DNA of 64,000 nt, taken from the NCBI RefSeq assembly GCF_036320485.1, contig NZ_CP132911.1, forward strand, positions 372,001-436,000, in the 5' to 3' direction. Positions 25,817-34,146 of this stretch are shown piece by piece. Positions within the stretch are counted from its first letter, which is position 1, and each line of letters opens with the position of its first letter. Source of the stretch: Dyella sp. A6. Lineage in GTDB: Bacteria > Pseudomonadota > Gammaproteobacteria > Xanthomonadales > Rhodanobacteraceae. The position numbers were made by a program, and so were the translations under genes. A model generated the notes under the pieces. The model had not been told where the DNA came from, did not search any database, and saw only the letters and a program-made list of their open reading frames with translations.

Positions 25817-26659
25817 TCAGGACGCCGTGCTGGCGGCACTGGCCGGGCTGGTCGCCGGAGCGGTGTGGATAGTCGGGGCGGTGTCGCGCGGCAGTTCCGA
25901 CAGCATGCGGGTGACCAGCGCGGGATAGTCATAGCCAAGGTGGTGACCGCCCGGCATGGCATGCACCTTGATCCAGCTGGGCAGACCCGGCTCGCTGCAA
26001 AGGCTGTCATCGCCATCTTCGCTGTCGTCGGTGCCGTAGTAGCAGACCACGGGCGGTTTGCCGTCCAGTGCGGCGACGCGCGGCAGCGACGGGTAGTGCG
26101 GTATCGGGTTGATCTTCTCCATCAGCGCCTTGAGCTTGGTCTTGAACCAGTTCTCGCGCATGTAGCCTTCCAGGGCGATTTCGAAGTTCACGTTGTTGCT
26201 GGGCGACAGCAGCACCACCTGGCTGATCCGCGCGCGGTTGGCCGGGCTGAGCCGCGAGACGATGGACGGCACCACGTCGGCACCGAACGAAAAGCCGATC
26301 AGCCACACCCGGCGCTTGTGCCACTTGGCCAGGTAGCGCGGGATCATCGCGTCCAGCTCGCGGGCGGACTCCTCCGGCGAGCGCATGTGCCAGTAGTAGC
26401 GCAGCGTGCTGACGCCGAGCACCGGCATACCATGCGCCACGATCAGCTTGCCGATCTGCTGGTCGAGGTCGGCCCAGCCGCCGTCGCCGGAATAGATGAT
26501 GGTGAGCACGTCGCCATCGCCGGCCGGCGCCTGCACATGCGGCGCAGCCAGCAGTTTTCGGGTGGATTTCTCGAGGCTCGGGCGGGCAAACGGATTCCAG
26601 ATGATCGCGGCTGCCACGACAACGCAGGCGGCCACGGCGCCCAGTGCAACAAATTTCAT
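25817..26659 (-). CDS. AcvB/VirJ-type serine hydrolase (probable lysyl-phosphatidylglycerol hydrolase)
   Basis: 280 residues: N-terminal signal or anchor (KFVALGAVAACVVVAAAIIW), then an alpha/beta hydrolase with nucleophile in IGFSFGADVVP and late His in GGHHLGYD, matching the VirJ/AcvB family. Agrobacterium AcvB hydrolyses lysyl-phosphatidylglycerol in the periplasm and is encoded with the MprF-type synthase LpiA. Here ATG 26659 overlaps the mprF stop by 4 bases, so the pair is translationally coupled. The C-terminus is Ala/Thr/Pro rich. Confidence 0.85.
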   Translation of the reverse strand: MKFVALGAVAACVVVAAAIIWNPFARPSLEKSTRKLLAAPHVQAPAGDGDVLTIIYSGDGGWADLDQQIGKLIVAHGMPVLGVSTLRYYWHMRSPEESARELDAMIPRYLAKWHKRRVWLIGFSFGADVVPSIVSRLSPANRARISQVVLLSPSNNVNFEIALEGYMRENWFKTKLKALMEKINPIPHYPSLPRVAALDGKPPVVCYYGTDDSEDGDDSLCSEPGLPSWIKVHAMPGGHHLGYDYPALVTRMLSELPRDTAPTIHTAPATSPASAASTAS

Positions 26660-29268
26660 CGACGTACCACTCCAGTCAGGCCGCCGGAAATCAGGCCGGC
26701 CACATTGGTCAGCACCACCGGCAGCGCGATGCCCCCCGGGACCGCCATGTAGCGCGGTTCCCATTCGGGGTCGAACTTGTCTTTGTAGCGGTGCAGACCG
26801 CGGAAATTGTAGAAGCGTTCGCCACGGCCGAAGATCAGCGCGCCGAAGCGGTTCCACAGCGGCGCCTGGCGCCGGTTGGTCAGGCCGGACAGCGGTGCCA
26901 TGCCCAGGTTGAACCAGCGATAGCCCTGCGCCTTGGACCACAGCATCAGTTCCACGAACAGGTAGTCCATCAGGCCGGGCGGGCCGTCGGGACGGTGGCG
27001 CATCAGGTCCACCGAGGCTTCTTCCATGCTGTCGGTGAGGAACATGTTGGCGAACGCCACGGGCTCATCGTCCTGCCACACCACGGCCATCGGTGTGCGT
27101 GCGAGGTAAGCGGCGTCGAACGCGCCCAGCGAGAAGCCCTTCTCGCGCACGCGCTTGTCGTGCAGCCAGGCATCGGAAACCGGTTTCAGCCGGGGCAGCA
27201 GGGCGGGTACCTGGTCAGGTGCCACGATCTCCAGCCGCAGGCCCTCGCGCTGCAGCTTGCTGACGATGTTGCGCAGGCTCTTCTTCGACTTGCCATCGAG
27301 GTTGAAGCGGTCCAGCGGCACGCGGGCCTCCTCGCCGACCTTCAGCAGGCTCATGCCCACCTCCAGGTACATGTCCAGGTCGCGCGGGTTGACCTGATAG
27401 AACACCGGCCAGCCACCGGCGCGTTCGCAGGTTTCGTGGAAGGTCCAGACCAGCTCCTGGCGCGCCTTCGCATCGGTGCCGACCGGATCGCCCATCGCGA
27501 TCCAGCTGCGTCCGGCCACGCCGTACATGATGAAGGCGCGGTGGTCGGGGTCGAACATCAGCGCCTTGTCGCCCATCAGCGCGAGATGTGCCTGTGCGCC
27601 CGGGTAGCCTTTGATCAGCGGCAGCGCGCGGCCGAGTGCCGCTTCGTCGGGCAGCACGGGACGTGGGCGCGCCGAACGGAACAGGGTGACCAGCCCGAAC
27701 AGCAGCGCCACCGAGGCGGCACCCACCAGCGCGCGCAGGGCGCGAGGCGCACCGCCATGGCGGAAGCTGAATTCCCACCACAGGTCGTTGTTGTATTCCA
27801 CGTGCTGGTAGCTGAAGAGCACCAGCCAGAACGTGCAGCCCAGCACCGCCAGCACCGCCAGCATCCAGCCGAACGAGAAGCTGGCCTGGAACAGCGAGGC
27901 GCGCCGGTAGAACAGGCGGTGCGCGGGCGCCAGCGCCAGTGCCAGCATCAGCAGCAGCGTGGCCTCCTCGTAGTCGATGCCCTTCAACAGCGAAAGCACC
28001 GCACCGGCCACCAGCAGCACCAGGGTCAGCACGTAGGCGGCATCCAGCCGGCGCTGCAGTCCGCGCGCCAGGATCAGCAGCAACATGCCGACCACGCTGT
28101 TGAGGAAGTGCGATACCTCCAGCACCGGCAGCGGCAGTACGTGGCTCAGGATCGCCAGCCGGCGCGGCAGCGTCTGGGTGGCGCCGGAGAACAGCAGCAC
28201 CGCACCGGACACCAGGGTCAGGCCGGCGAAGAACGGCGGCAGCAGGCTGCTGAACCAGCGCGGCATCAGCTTGCGCTGGCGCAGGCCGCGGGCCTCGCGG
28301 AACAGCACGGTCACTGTCGCCACGCACAGCGGCAGCAGGTAGTAGACGCCGCGGAAGGCGGCCAGCGCGCCGAGGATCGAGGCCGCCTCCGGTGCGTTGC
28401 CGGTGGCACCCAGGCCGGCCAGCATCACGGCTTCGAACACGCCCAGCCCGCCCGGTACGTGGCTGATCAGTCCGGCCATCTGCGCCAGCACGAAAATCGC
28501 CAGGAACGGCCCGAAGTCGATCACGATCTCGCTGGGCATCAGCACGTACAGCACGGCCGCGGCCAGGCCCCAGTCCAGCGCGCCGACCAGGATCTGCCGC
28601 CATGCGGTGCCGGTCGAGGGCAGGGTGACCTGCCAGCGCCCCAGTACGCTCAGCGGCCGGCGCCGGAACAGGCCGCCGAACAGCCACAGCAGCGGCATCG
28701 ACAGCAGCAGCAGGCCCACCGGTACGTGCAGTGCGGCAAACGGCAGCTGTGGCGATATCGGTTCCAGCAGCAGGGTGCTGCCGGTCACGGCGCACAGGCC
28801 CAGCCAGAAGCTGAGCGTGCAGAACAGCACCACCTTCGCCACCTCGGCGGTCGACAGGCCGGCCTGGATGTAGAAACGGTAGCGGATCGATCCCGACACC
28901 AGCACCGACATGCCCAGCGTGTTGCTGAAGGCGTAGCTGATGAACGAAATCAGCGCCACGCGTGCACGCGGAAGCCGCTTGCCGATGGCGGCGAGCGCGA
29001 ACATGTCGTACAGCGTCATGCCGGCATAACCCAGCGCGGTGAGTACCACCGCCTGGCCGATGCGGCCGCGGCGCAGCCGATGCAGATAGTGCCCCACCTG
29101 GTGATAATTCACCTCGCCGGCGAACTTCTGCAGCGCCCACAGCGCCAGCAGCAGCATCACCACCGACAGCAGCGGTCCACTTAGCCGGCGCAGCCAGGTC
29201 GGGCCCGCCGATGCGCTGATCGGCGCCTCAGACTGGCTCGGGATCTCGGCATCCCCTTGCTGTTCCAC
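26656..29268 (-). CDS. mprF: Bifunctional lysylphosphatidylglycerol flippase/synthetase MprF
   Basis: 870 residues from GTG 29268, which has an AGGGGG site 8 bases upstream; the frame reaches 29361. The N-terminal half has about 14 membrane helices of the flippase (ISHVPGGLGVFEAVMLAGLG is characteristic). The C-terminal cytosolic GNAT-like synthase (DUF2156) includes DHRAFIMYGVAGRSWIAMGDPVG and FNLGMAPLSGL. It transfers lysine (or alanine) from tRNA to phosphatidylglycerol and flips the product, lowering surface charge and giving resistance to cationic peptides and acid. Confidence 0.93.
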   Translation of the reverse strand: MEQQGDAEIPSQSEAPISASAGPTWLRRLSGPLLSVVMLLLALWALQKFAGEVNYHQVGHYLHRLRRGRIGQAVVLTALGYAGMTLYDMFALAAIGKRLPRARVALISFISYAFSNTLGMSVLVSGSIRYRFYIQAGLSTAEVAKVVLFCTLSFWLGLCAVTGSTLLLEPISPQLPFAALHVPVGLLLLSMPLLWLFGGLFRRRPLSVLGRWQVTLPSTGTAWRQILVGALDWGLAAAVLYVLMPSEIVIDFGPFLAIFVLAQMAGLISHVPGGLGVFEAVMLAGLGATGNAPEAASILGALAAFRGVYYLLPLCVATVTVLFREARGLRQRKLMPRWFSSLLPPFFAGLTLVSGAVLLFSGATQTLPRRLAILSHVLPLPVLEVSHFLNSVVGMLLLILARGLQRRLDAAYVLTLVLLVAGAVLSLLKGIDYEEATLLLMLALALAPAHRLFYRRASLFQASFSFGWMLAVLAVLGCTFWLVLFSYQHVEYNNDLWWEFSFRHGGAPRALRALVGAASVALLFGLVTLFRSARPRPVLPDEAALGRALPLIKGYPGAQAHLALMGDKALMFDPDHRAFIMYGVAGRSWIAMGDPVGTDAKARQELVWTFHETCERAGGWPVFYQVNPRDLDMYLEVGMSLLKVGEEARVPLDRFNLDGKSKKSLRNIVSKLQREGLRLEIVAPDQVPALLPRLKPVSDAWLHDKRVREKGFSLGAFDAAYLARTPMAVVWQDDEPVAFANMFLTDSMEEASVDLMRHRPDGPPGLMDYLFVELMLWSKAQGYRWFNLGMAPLSGLTNRRQAPLWNRFGALIFGRGERFYNFRGLHRYKDKFDPEWEPRYMAVPGGIALPVVLTNVAGLISGGLTGVVRR

Positions 29269-29374
29269 TCCCGTGCCCCCTGAACTTGCGTCCGGCCGCG
29301 ATGGTGCCACATTGTCGCTCCCGCGCGCTGACGCAGAGGTGGACAAGGCACACCGCAGCACCCGTCATGACATG

Positions 29375-29402
29375 ACATGGGCGCCCGAGCGGGCGCCCAT
29401 GT
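29375..29402 (-). terminator. 12-bp perfect hairpin downstream of the lipoprotein gene
   Basis: ACATGGGCGCCC and GGGCGCCCATGT pair fully around a GAGC loop, 21 bases past the stop of the minus-strand lipoprotein gene and before mprF. No T-run follows, so termination is probable but not certain. Confidence 0.6.
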
Positions 29403-29422
29403 TCAACTTGCCGGTCGGCGAC

Positions 29423-30040
29423 TTAGCGCTTCGCGATTTCGAAGCCCTTGCTTTCGACGACCTTGCCGTCCAGCGAGATATCCACCTGGTACTTGCCGGC
29501 CGGCCAGAGGTCGGGGTTCTCCACCTTGAAGGTGGTGGTGGCCGGACCGCTGGTGGCGACGCGCTGGCTGATGCTGCTGACCAGCTGGCCCTTGCCTTCC
29601 AGGTAGCGCCAGGTGGCGTTGAGGGTGGCGCCGTCGGTATCGCCCAGGGTGGCCACGCTGGCATACAGCGTCTTCTGGTCCTGCGCGAAGTGGTCTTCCG
29701 GCTTGCGCACCTTGTGCTCGGCGTTGACCGCGGTGCCCACCGCCAGCGAGGCGACCTTGAAGGCATCGGCCGGGGCCGGTGTCGCGGCCTTGGCGGTGCT
29801 GGCCGCAGCGGCTGCAGCGGTGCTGGCGGTGGCCGGCGCGTGGGCGGAAGCGGCCGGCGCTGGAGCACTGCTGCTCACGGCCGGCTTGGCCGCCACGCTG
29901 GTTGCCTTCGCCGGTGCGGCGGCGGTCGATGCGTTGGCGGGGCTGGCCGCAGGCGGTGCGCTCTTGCCGCAGGCGGCGAGCGTCAGCACGCCAGCGAACA
30001 TGGCGGTGTACAGGGCGGCGGAACGAAGATGCAGGCTCAT
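29423..30040 (-). CDS. Putative lipoprotein with Ala/Pro-rich linker and C-terminal beta-sandwich
   Basis: 205 residues. The signal ends at a lipobox (LTLAAC-GKS), then about 75 residues of Ala/Pro/Ser-rich linker. A 110-residue domain follows (FKVASLAVGTAVNAEHKVRKPEDHF, TLNATWRYLEGKGQLV, WPAGKYQVDISLDGKVVESKGFEI) that reads like an immunoglobulin-type fold. ATG 30040 has GGAA 8 bases upstream. Probably inner- or outer-membrane anchored and periplasmic. Function unknown. Confidence 0.75.
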   Translation of the reverse strand: MSLHLRSAALYTAMFAGVLTLAACGKSAPPAASPANASTAAAPAKATSVAAKPAVSSSAPAPAASAHAPATASTAAAAAASTAKAATPAPADAFKVASLAVGTAVNAEHKVRKPEDHFAQDQKTLYASVATLGDTDGATLNATWRYLEGKGQLVSSISQRVATSGPATTTFKVENPDLWPAGKYQVDISLDGKVVESKGFEIAKR

Positions 30041-30147
30041 GGGTGGCATTCCGTGGATGCGCTCAACAGGAACCGGCCGGCGCACAGGCCGACCGGGAAG
30101 GCAGACAAGGCTAGCGCTCCCGATCTGAAGTGCCGATGACCGGCCGA

Positions 30148-30975
30148 TTACTGGCGGGCACCGCGCGGGTTGCCGGCCGAGCCGGAAATCTGGCTGCTGC
30201 GGAACGGGTTGATGTCCAGGCCGCCGCGACGGGTGTAGCGGGCGTAAACGTCGAGCTGCTCAGGCGCGCAGCGTGCGGTGATGTCCATGAAAATGCGTTC
30301 CACGCACTGCTCGTGGAACTCGGTATGGGTACGGAACGAGACCAGGTAGCGCAGCAGTCCTTCGCGATCGATCGGCGCGCCGCGATAGCGGACCTGCACG
30401 CTGCCCCAGTCGGGCTGGCCGGTAACCGGGCAGTTCGAGCGCAGCAGATCGGAAACCAGGGTTTCCTCGACCGTACCGGCGCGCGTATCGGCGCGCAGGT
30501 AGTCGGCCTTGGGCGGGCCGTAGTCGTCAATGTGCACGGGCAGCGTGTCGATCGACTCGCCGTCCAGGTCGGCGAAGGTGTGCGCAGCGGTGCGCGCGGG
30601 GTGCAGGGTCACATCCACGGCCGCGCCGGCAGCTGCGCCAAGGTCCTGCTGCAGCAGCTCACGCAGCGCGTCGGCGCTGGCCATCGGCTCCTGCGCGAAG
30701 CCGTTGAGATAGAGCTTGAACGACTTCGACTCGATCAGGTTCGGCGAGGCCGCCGGGATGCGGAATTCCGCCACGGTCACCTGTGGCTTGCCGTGCAGGT
30801 CAAGCCACGACAGCTCGTAGGCATTCCAGATGTCGGTGCCATGGAACGGCAGCGCCGTGCCCACGCCGATCTCGGCGCGTTTGCCGGCACGGGGAATCGG
30901 GAACAGCAGCGTCGGGTCGTAGCGATCGGCGTAGACGGTGGTCTGGCCGAGCGGTGATTGGTCGGGGGTAGCCAT
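30148..30975 (-). CDS. queF: NADPH-dependent 7-cyano-7-deazaguanine reductase QueF
   Basis: 275 residues, two T-fold halves like E. coli Que[14 protein letters not shown] is the QueF motif; the catalytic Cys182 lies in [11 protein letters not shown] with Asp189 seven residues later, matching the E. coli C190/D197 spacing. It reduces preQ0 to preQ1 for queuosine tRNA modification. The start at 30975 could equally be 30981 (two extra residues). No other queuosine gene is adjacent. Confidence 0.95.
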   Translation of the reverse strand: MATPDQSPLGQTTVYADRYDPTLLFPIPRAGKRAEIGVGTALPFHGTDIWNAYELSWLDLHGKPQVTVAEFRIPAASPNLIESKSFKLYLNGFAQEPMASADALRELLQQDLGAAAGAAVDVTLHPARTAAHTFADLDGESIDTLPVHIDDYGPPKADYLRADTRAGTVEETLVSDLLRSNCPVTGQPDWGSVQVRYRGAPIDREGLLRYLVSFRTHTEFHEQCVERIFMDITARCAPEQLDVYARYTRRGGLDINPFRSSQISGSAGNPRGARQ

Positions 30976-31015
30976 GCGCATAGTGTAGTCGGGCATGGCC
31001 GCCCGCGGACGCGGA

Positions 31016-31041
31016 CCGCCTTTCCCGGTCGGGAGAGGCGG
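31016..31041 (-). terminator. Hairpin downstream of the aldo/keto reductase gene
   Basis: CCGCCTTTCCC and GGGAGAGGCGG pair with one G-T type mismatch across GGTC, 12 bases after the reductase stop (minus strand). There is no T-run. Probably separates it from queF. Confidence 0.45.
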
Positions 31042-31052
31042 CCCGCCCCGGT

Positions 31053-32045
31053 TCAGCCGTTGACGTGCGTCATGCTTTCCGCGCTGTAGCGCTCGCCGGC
31101 CACGGCGTCGTGCGGGAACACCGCATCGATCGCGGCCAGCTCGTCCTTCGACAGCGTCACGTCGAGTGCGCCGAGGTTCTCGTCCAGGCGGCTGCGCTTC
31201 TTGGTGCCGGGAATCGCGAACACGTCTTCGCCCTGCGCCAGCACCCAGGCCAGTGCCAGCTGCGCCGGCGAGCAGCCCTTGTCGGCGGCGATCGCCTTCA
31301 CCTTGTCCACCAGCGCCAGGTTGCGGGCGAAGTTGTCGCCCATGAAGCGCGGGCTGTGGCGACGGTAGTCGTCGGCATCGAAGTCGTCGGGCGAGCGGAT
31401 CGCGCCGGTCAGAAAGCCCCGGCCCAGCGGCGAATACGCGACCAGCGAGATGCCGAGGCGCCGGCAGGCGTCGAGCACGCCGTTGTGTTCCGGGTCGCGC
31501 GTCCACAGCGAATACTCGCTCTGCAGCGCGGCGATCGGGTGCACCTTGGCCGCCCGTTCCAAGGTGGCGGCGGACGCCTCGGACAGGCCGAGGTAGCGCA
31601 CCTTGCCGGCCTGCACCAGTTCGGCCATCGCGCCGACGGTTTCCTCGATCGGCACACCCGGATCGACCCGGTGCTGGTAGTACAGGTCGATGGTTTCCAC
31701 GCCCAGCCGCTTCAGGCTGCCCTCGCAGGCCGCGCGCACGTAATCGGGCCGGCCATTGATGCCGCGTGCGGACGGGTTGGCGGGGTCGCGCACGATGCCG
31801 AACTTGGTGGCCAGGAAAACCTGGTCGCGACGACCCTGGATGGCCTTGCCGACCAGCATCTCGTTGGTATGCGGACCGTACATGTCGGCGGTGTCGAGCA
31901 GGCTGACGCCGCGGTCCAGCGCATGCTGGATGGTGGCCACCGACTCGGCGTCGTTGCGGTCGCCGTAGAAGTCGCTCATGCCCATGCAGCCAAGGCCGAG
32001 GGCGGAAACCTGGGGGCCGTTGCGGCCGAGTGTGCGGGTCTGCAT
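31053..32045 (-). CDS. Aldo/keto reductase
   Basis: 330 residues, NADPH-dependent (beta/alpha)8 family. The catalytic tetrad is visible in DTADMYG (Asp, Tyr), ATKFG (Lys) and YYQHRVD (His). [12 protein letters not shown] places it with the YhdN/AKR13-type enzymes. AGGAG lies 9 bases before ATG 32045. Divergent from a LysR-type gene, which probably controls it. Substrate unknown. Confidence 0.92.
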   Translation of the reverse strand: MQTRTLGRNGPQVSALGLGCMGMSDFYGDRNDAESVATIQHALDRGVSLLDTADMYGPHTNEMLVGKAIQGRRDQVFLATKFGIVRDPANPSARGINGRPDYVRAACEGSLKRLGVETIDLYYQHRVDPGVPIEETVGAMAELVQAGKVRYLGLSEASAATLERAAKVHPIAALQSEYSLWTRDPEHNGVLDACRRLGISLVAYSPLGRGFLTGAIRSPDDFDADDYRRHSPRFMGDNFARNLALVDKVKAIAADKGCSPAQLALAWVLAQGEDVFAIPGTKKRSRLDENLGALDVTLSKDELAAIDAVFPHDAVAGERYSAESMTHVNG

Positions 32046-32089
32046 GCGGAATGCTCCTTGGGGGTGAAGCACCATCATGCGCCGTCGCC

Positions 32090-32120
32090 GTTGACGAATA
32101 AATGCTCAATAATCGTCAAC
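32090..32120. promoter_or_regulatory. Inverted repeat, likely LysR-type operator
   Basis: GTTGACGA (32090-32097) and TCGTCAAC (32113-32120) are perfect 8-bp arms 15 bases apart, in the 99-bp region between the divergent aldo/keto reductase and LysR genes. The AT-rich spacer probably also holds the promoters. Confidence 0.6.
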
Positions 32121-32144
32121 ACTATTCCATATGGATAAACAATC

Positions 32145-33047
32145 ATGGACCGCCTGGACACCATGCGTCTCTATGCGCGGATCGTCGAGCTGGGCAGCTT
32201 CACCGCCGCCGCCAACGACCTCGACCTGCCGCGCGCCACGGTCACCCATGCGATCAAGCGTCTGGAATCGCGGCTGGGTGCGCAGCTGCTGCAGCGGACC
32301 ACGCGCTGCCTGCGGGTGACCCGCGACGGGCGTACCTATTACGCGCATTGCGTGCGGCTGCTGGCCGACCTGGACGAAGTCGAGTCGAATTTCCGCGACG
32401 CCGCGCTGAAGCCGCAGGGCACCCTGCGCATCGACCTTCCGGTGACGCTGGCGCGACGCATCCTGATTCCGGAACTGCCGGCGTTCTGCGCCCGTTATCC
32501 CGGCCTGACCCTGGACATCGGCACCAGTGACCGCTTCGTCGACCTGCTGCGCGAGGGCGTGGACTGCGTGCTGCGCGTGGGCGAACTGCCGGACTCGGGG
32601 CTGGTCGGGCGCCGCGTGGCGATGCTGCAGCAGGTCACCGTGGCCAGCGCCGACTACGTGCGGCGGCACGGCCAGCCGGCCACGCTGGCGGATCTGCAAA
32701 ACGGCCATGCGGCGGTGAACTGGACCTCGCCCACCACACGCCGGCCCGAGTCCTCGCTGGAATTCATGGTCAACCGTCGGCGCCGCGAAGTGAGCCTGCC
32801 CGCGCGCGTCACCGTCAGTGGCGTGGACGCCTACCTGGCCTGCTGCGAGGCCGGCCTGGGCATCACCCAGTTCCCGCGCTACCGGGTGGCAGACGCACTG
32901 GCGGCGGGCCGACTTTGCGAACTGTTGCCCGACGTGCCGCCGCCGACCCTGCCGGTGCATGTGCTGTACGCGCCGCAACGGCAGATGCCGGTGCGGCTGC
33001 GGGTGTTCATCGACTGGCTGGTCGAGGTGATGGCGAAGCTGCAATGA
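32145..33047 (+). CDS. LysR-family transcriptional regulator
   Basis: 300 residues, usual LysR length. An N-terminal winged helix (MDRLDTMRLYARIVELGSF, AANDLDLPRATVTHAIKRLE) and a type 2 periplasmic-binding-like effector domain are clear. Divergent orientation and the inverted repeat between them suggest it controls the aldo/keto reductase gene and itself. Effector unknown. Confidence 0.93.
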   Translation: MDRLDTMRLYARIVELGSFTAAANDLDLPRATVTHAIKRLESRLGAQLLQRTTRCLRVTRDGRTYYAHCVRLLADLDEVESNFRDAALKPQGTLRIDLPVTLARRILIPELPAFCARYPGLTLDIGTSDRFVDLLREGVDCVLRVGELPDSGLVGRRVAMLQQVTVASADYVRRHGQPATLADLQNGHAAVNWTSPTTRRPESSLEFMVNRRRREVSLPARVTVSGVDAYLACCEAGLGITQFPRYRVADALAAGRLCELLPDVPPPTLPVHVLYAPQRQMPVRLRVFIDWLVEVMAKLQ

Positions 33048-33059
33048 GCGGGGCATGTT

Positions 33060-33806
33060 TCAGCCGCGCGGAAAGCCGTGGCGCGGGCTGTCGGTGCCCA
33101 GGGTGTCTTCGGTGAGCGGCGCGCCGGCGGCCAGCAGGGCAGCGCGCTGCTCGGCCAGCGGCAGCCGCAGCATCACGTTCTCGTAGGTAATCAGTGGACT
33201 GAATACCGGCTGCGCCAGCACCCGTGCCACGAAAGCCGCACTGCGCGGCCAGTGGGTCTGGTCGATCTCGTAACGGACGAAGGACGCGGTGCGGAAGCAA
33301 CTGGCAATGGCGATGTCGGCGACCGACAACGCGCCGAACAGGAACCGTTCCTGCGGCAGCTGGGTTTCCAGATAGTCCAGCGCGGCCGGGATGTCGGTAT
33401 CGAGCGCACGCTGCACGATCGCCTCGTCCGCCGTCTCGCCGAAGATGTGGCGCCGGATCGCCCGCTGGTAGAACAGTCGCCAGATCAGCACGTCGGCCAG
33501 GTGTGTGTCGGCGTATTCCTCCAGCCAGCGCGCATGGGCGCGGTCGTCGATGTTGCGCGGGTAGAGCGAAACGGCGGGGTACTTGTCCTCCAGGTACTGG
33601 CAGATCACCGAGGAGTCGTTCACCACATGGCCATCGTCGATCAGCACCGGGATGCGCCGCAGCGGGCTGAGCCGGGTGAACTCCGCGTTGCCCACAAACG
33701 GGGCAATCGGGTCGATCTCGTAATCCAGGCCCTTCAGCTCCAGACAGGCCAGTACCTTGCGTACATAGGGCGAGATGTAATTGCCGATTACCTTGAAATG
33801 CGCCAT
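33060..33806 (-). CDS. Glutathione S-transferase family protein
   Basis: 248 residues. N-terminal thioredoxin-like domain (FKVIGNYISPYVRKVLACLELKG, with cis-Pro block RRIPVLIDDG and NDSSVICQYLEDKYP) and a helical C-terminal domain (LFGALSVADIAIASCF). The glutathione-binding Ser/Pro region is intact, but no specific subfamily is evident. Convergent with the LysR gene, 12 bases apart. Confidence 0.9.
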   Translation of the reverse strand: MAHFKVIGNYISPYVRKVLACLELKGLDYEIDPIAPFVGNAEFTRLSPLRRIPVLIDDGHVVNDSSVICQYLEDKYPAVSLYPRNIDDRAHARWLEEYADTHLADVLIWRLFYQRAIRRHIFGETADEAIVQRALDTDIPAALDYLETQLPQERFLFGALSVADIAIASCFRTASFVRYEIDQTHWPRSAAFVARVLAQPVFSPLITYENVMLRLPLAEQRAALLAAGAPLTEDTLGTDSPRHGFPRG

Positions 33807-34146
33807 GGCTGCGTTCCCTCGTGTGACCGTGCCACAGCCTGCGGGCGGCTCTGCAAGGCGTCAAGGGAGCGTTGTAACGCTCGGTTGTGCGCTTCGCAAT
33901 GATGACGCGGTTGATATCGGCTAGTGATGTCTGGATTCGATGGCAGGTCGAACATCGCGCACACTGGCACTTATGCCTGTACCTGCCGCTGGCCCGTGTC
34001 GGCAGCTCAAGCCCCTCTGCCTACTCAACCTTTGGCAGGGGTGCCAAAGGTCATGCCGGGGTAGCATCGGTCTTTCGGGCGGCGTGCAGACGGCTGCCCG
34101 GCTGGCCATTTTCCGGGTATCCGGTTCCCAACAAGGGGAGTGCAAC
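33807..34146. other. 340-bp intergenic region before the peptidase gene
   Basis: No gene seen. It holds the start regions of the divergent GST and peptidase genes. CCTTTGGCA (34029-34037) and TGCCAAAGG (34042-34050) form a perfect 9-bp inverted repeat around GGGG, about 100 bases before the peptidase start; it could be an operator or a leader hairpin. A GGGGAG ribosome site precedes ATG 34147. Confidence 0.6.

Noticed and set aside
26644..29184. 846-codon open frame on the plus strand opposite mprF
   Set aside because: High-GC shadow: His/Gln/Arg-rich composition without any domain, fully antisense to a well-supported MprF gene.
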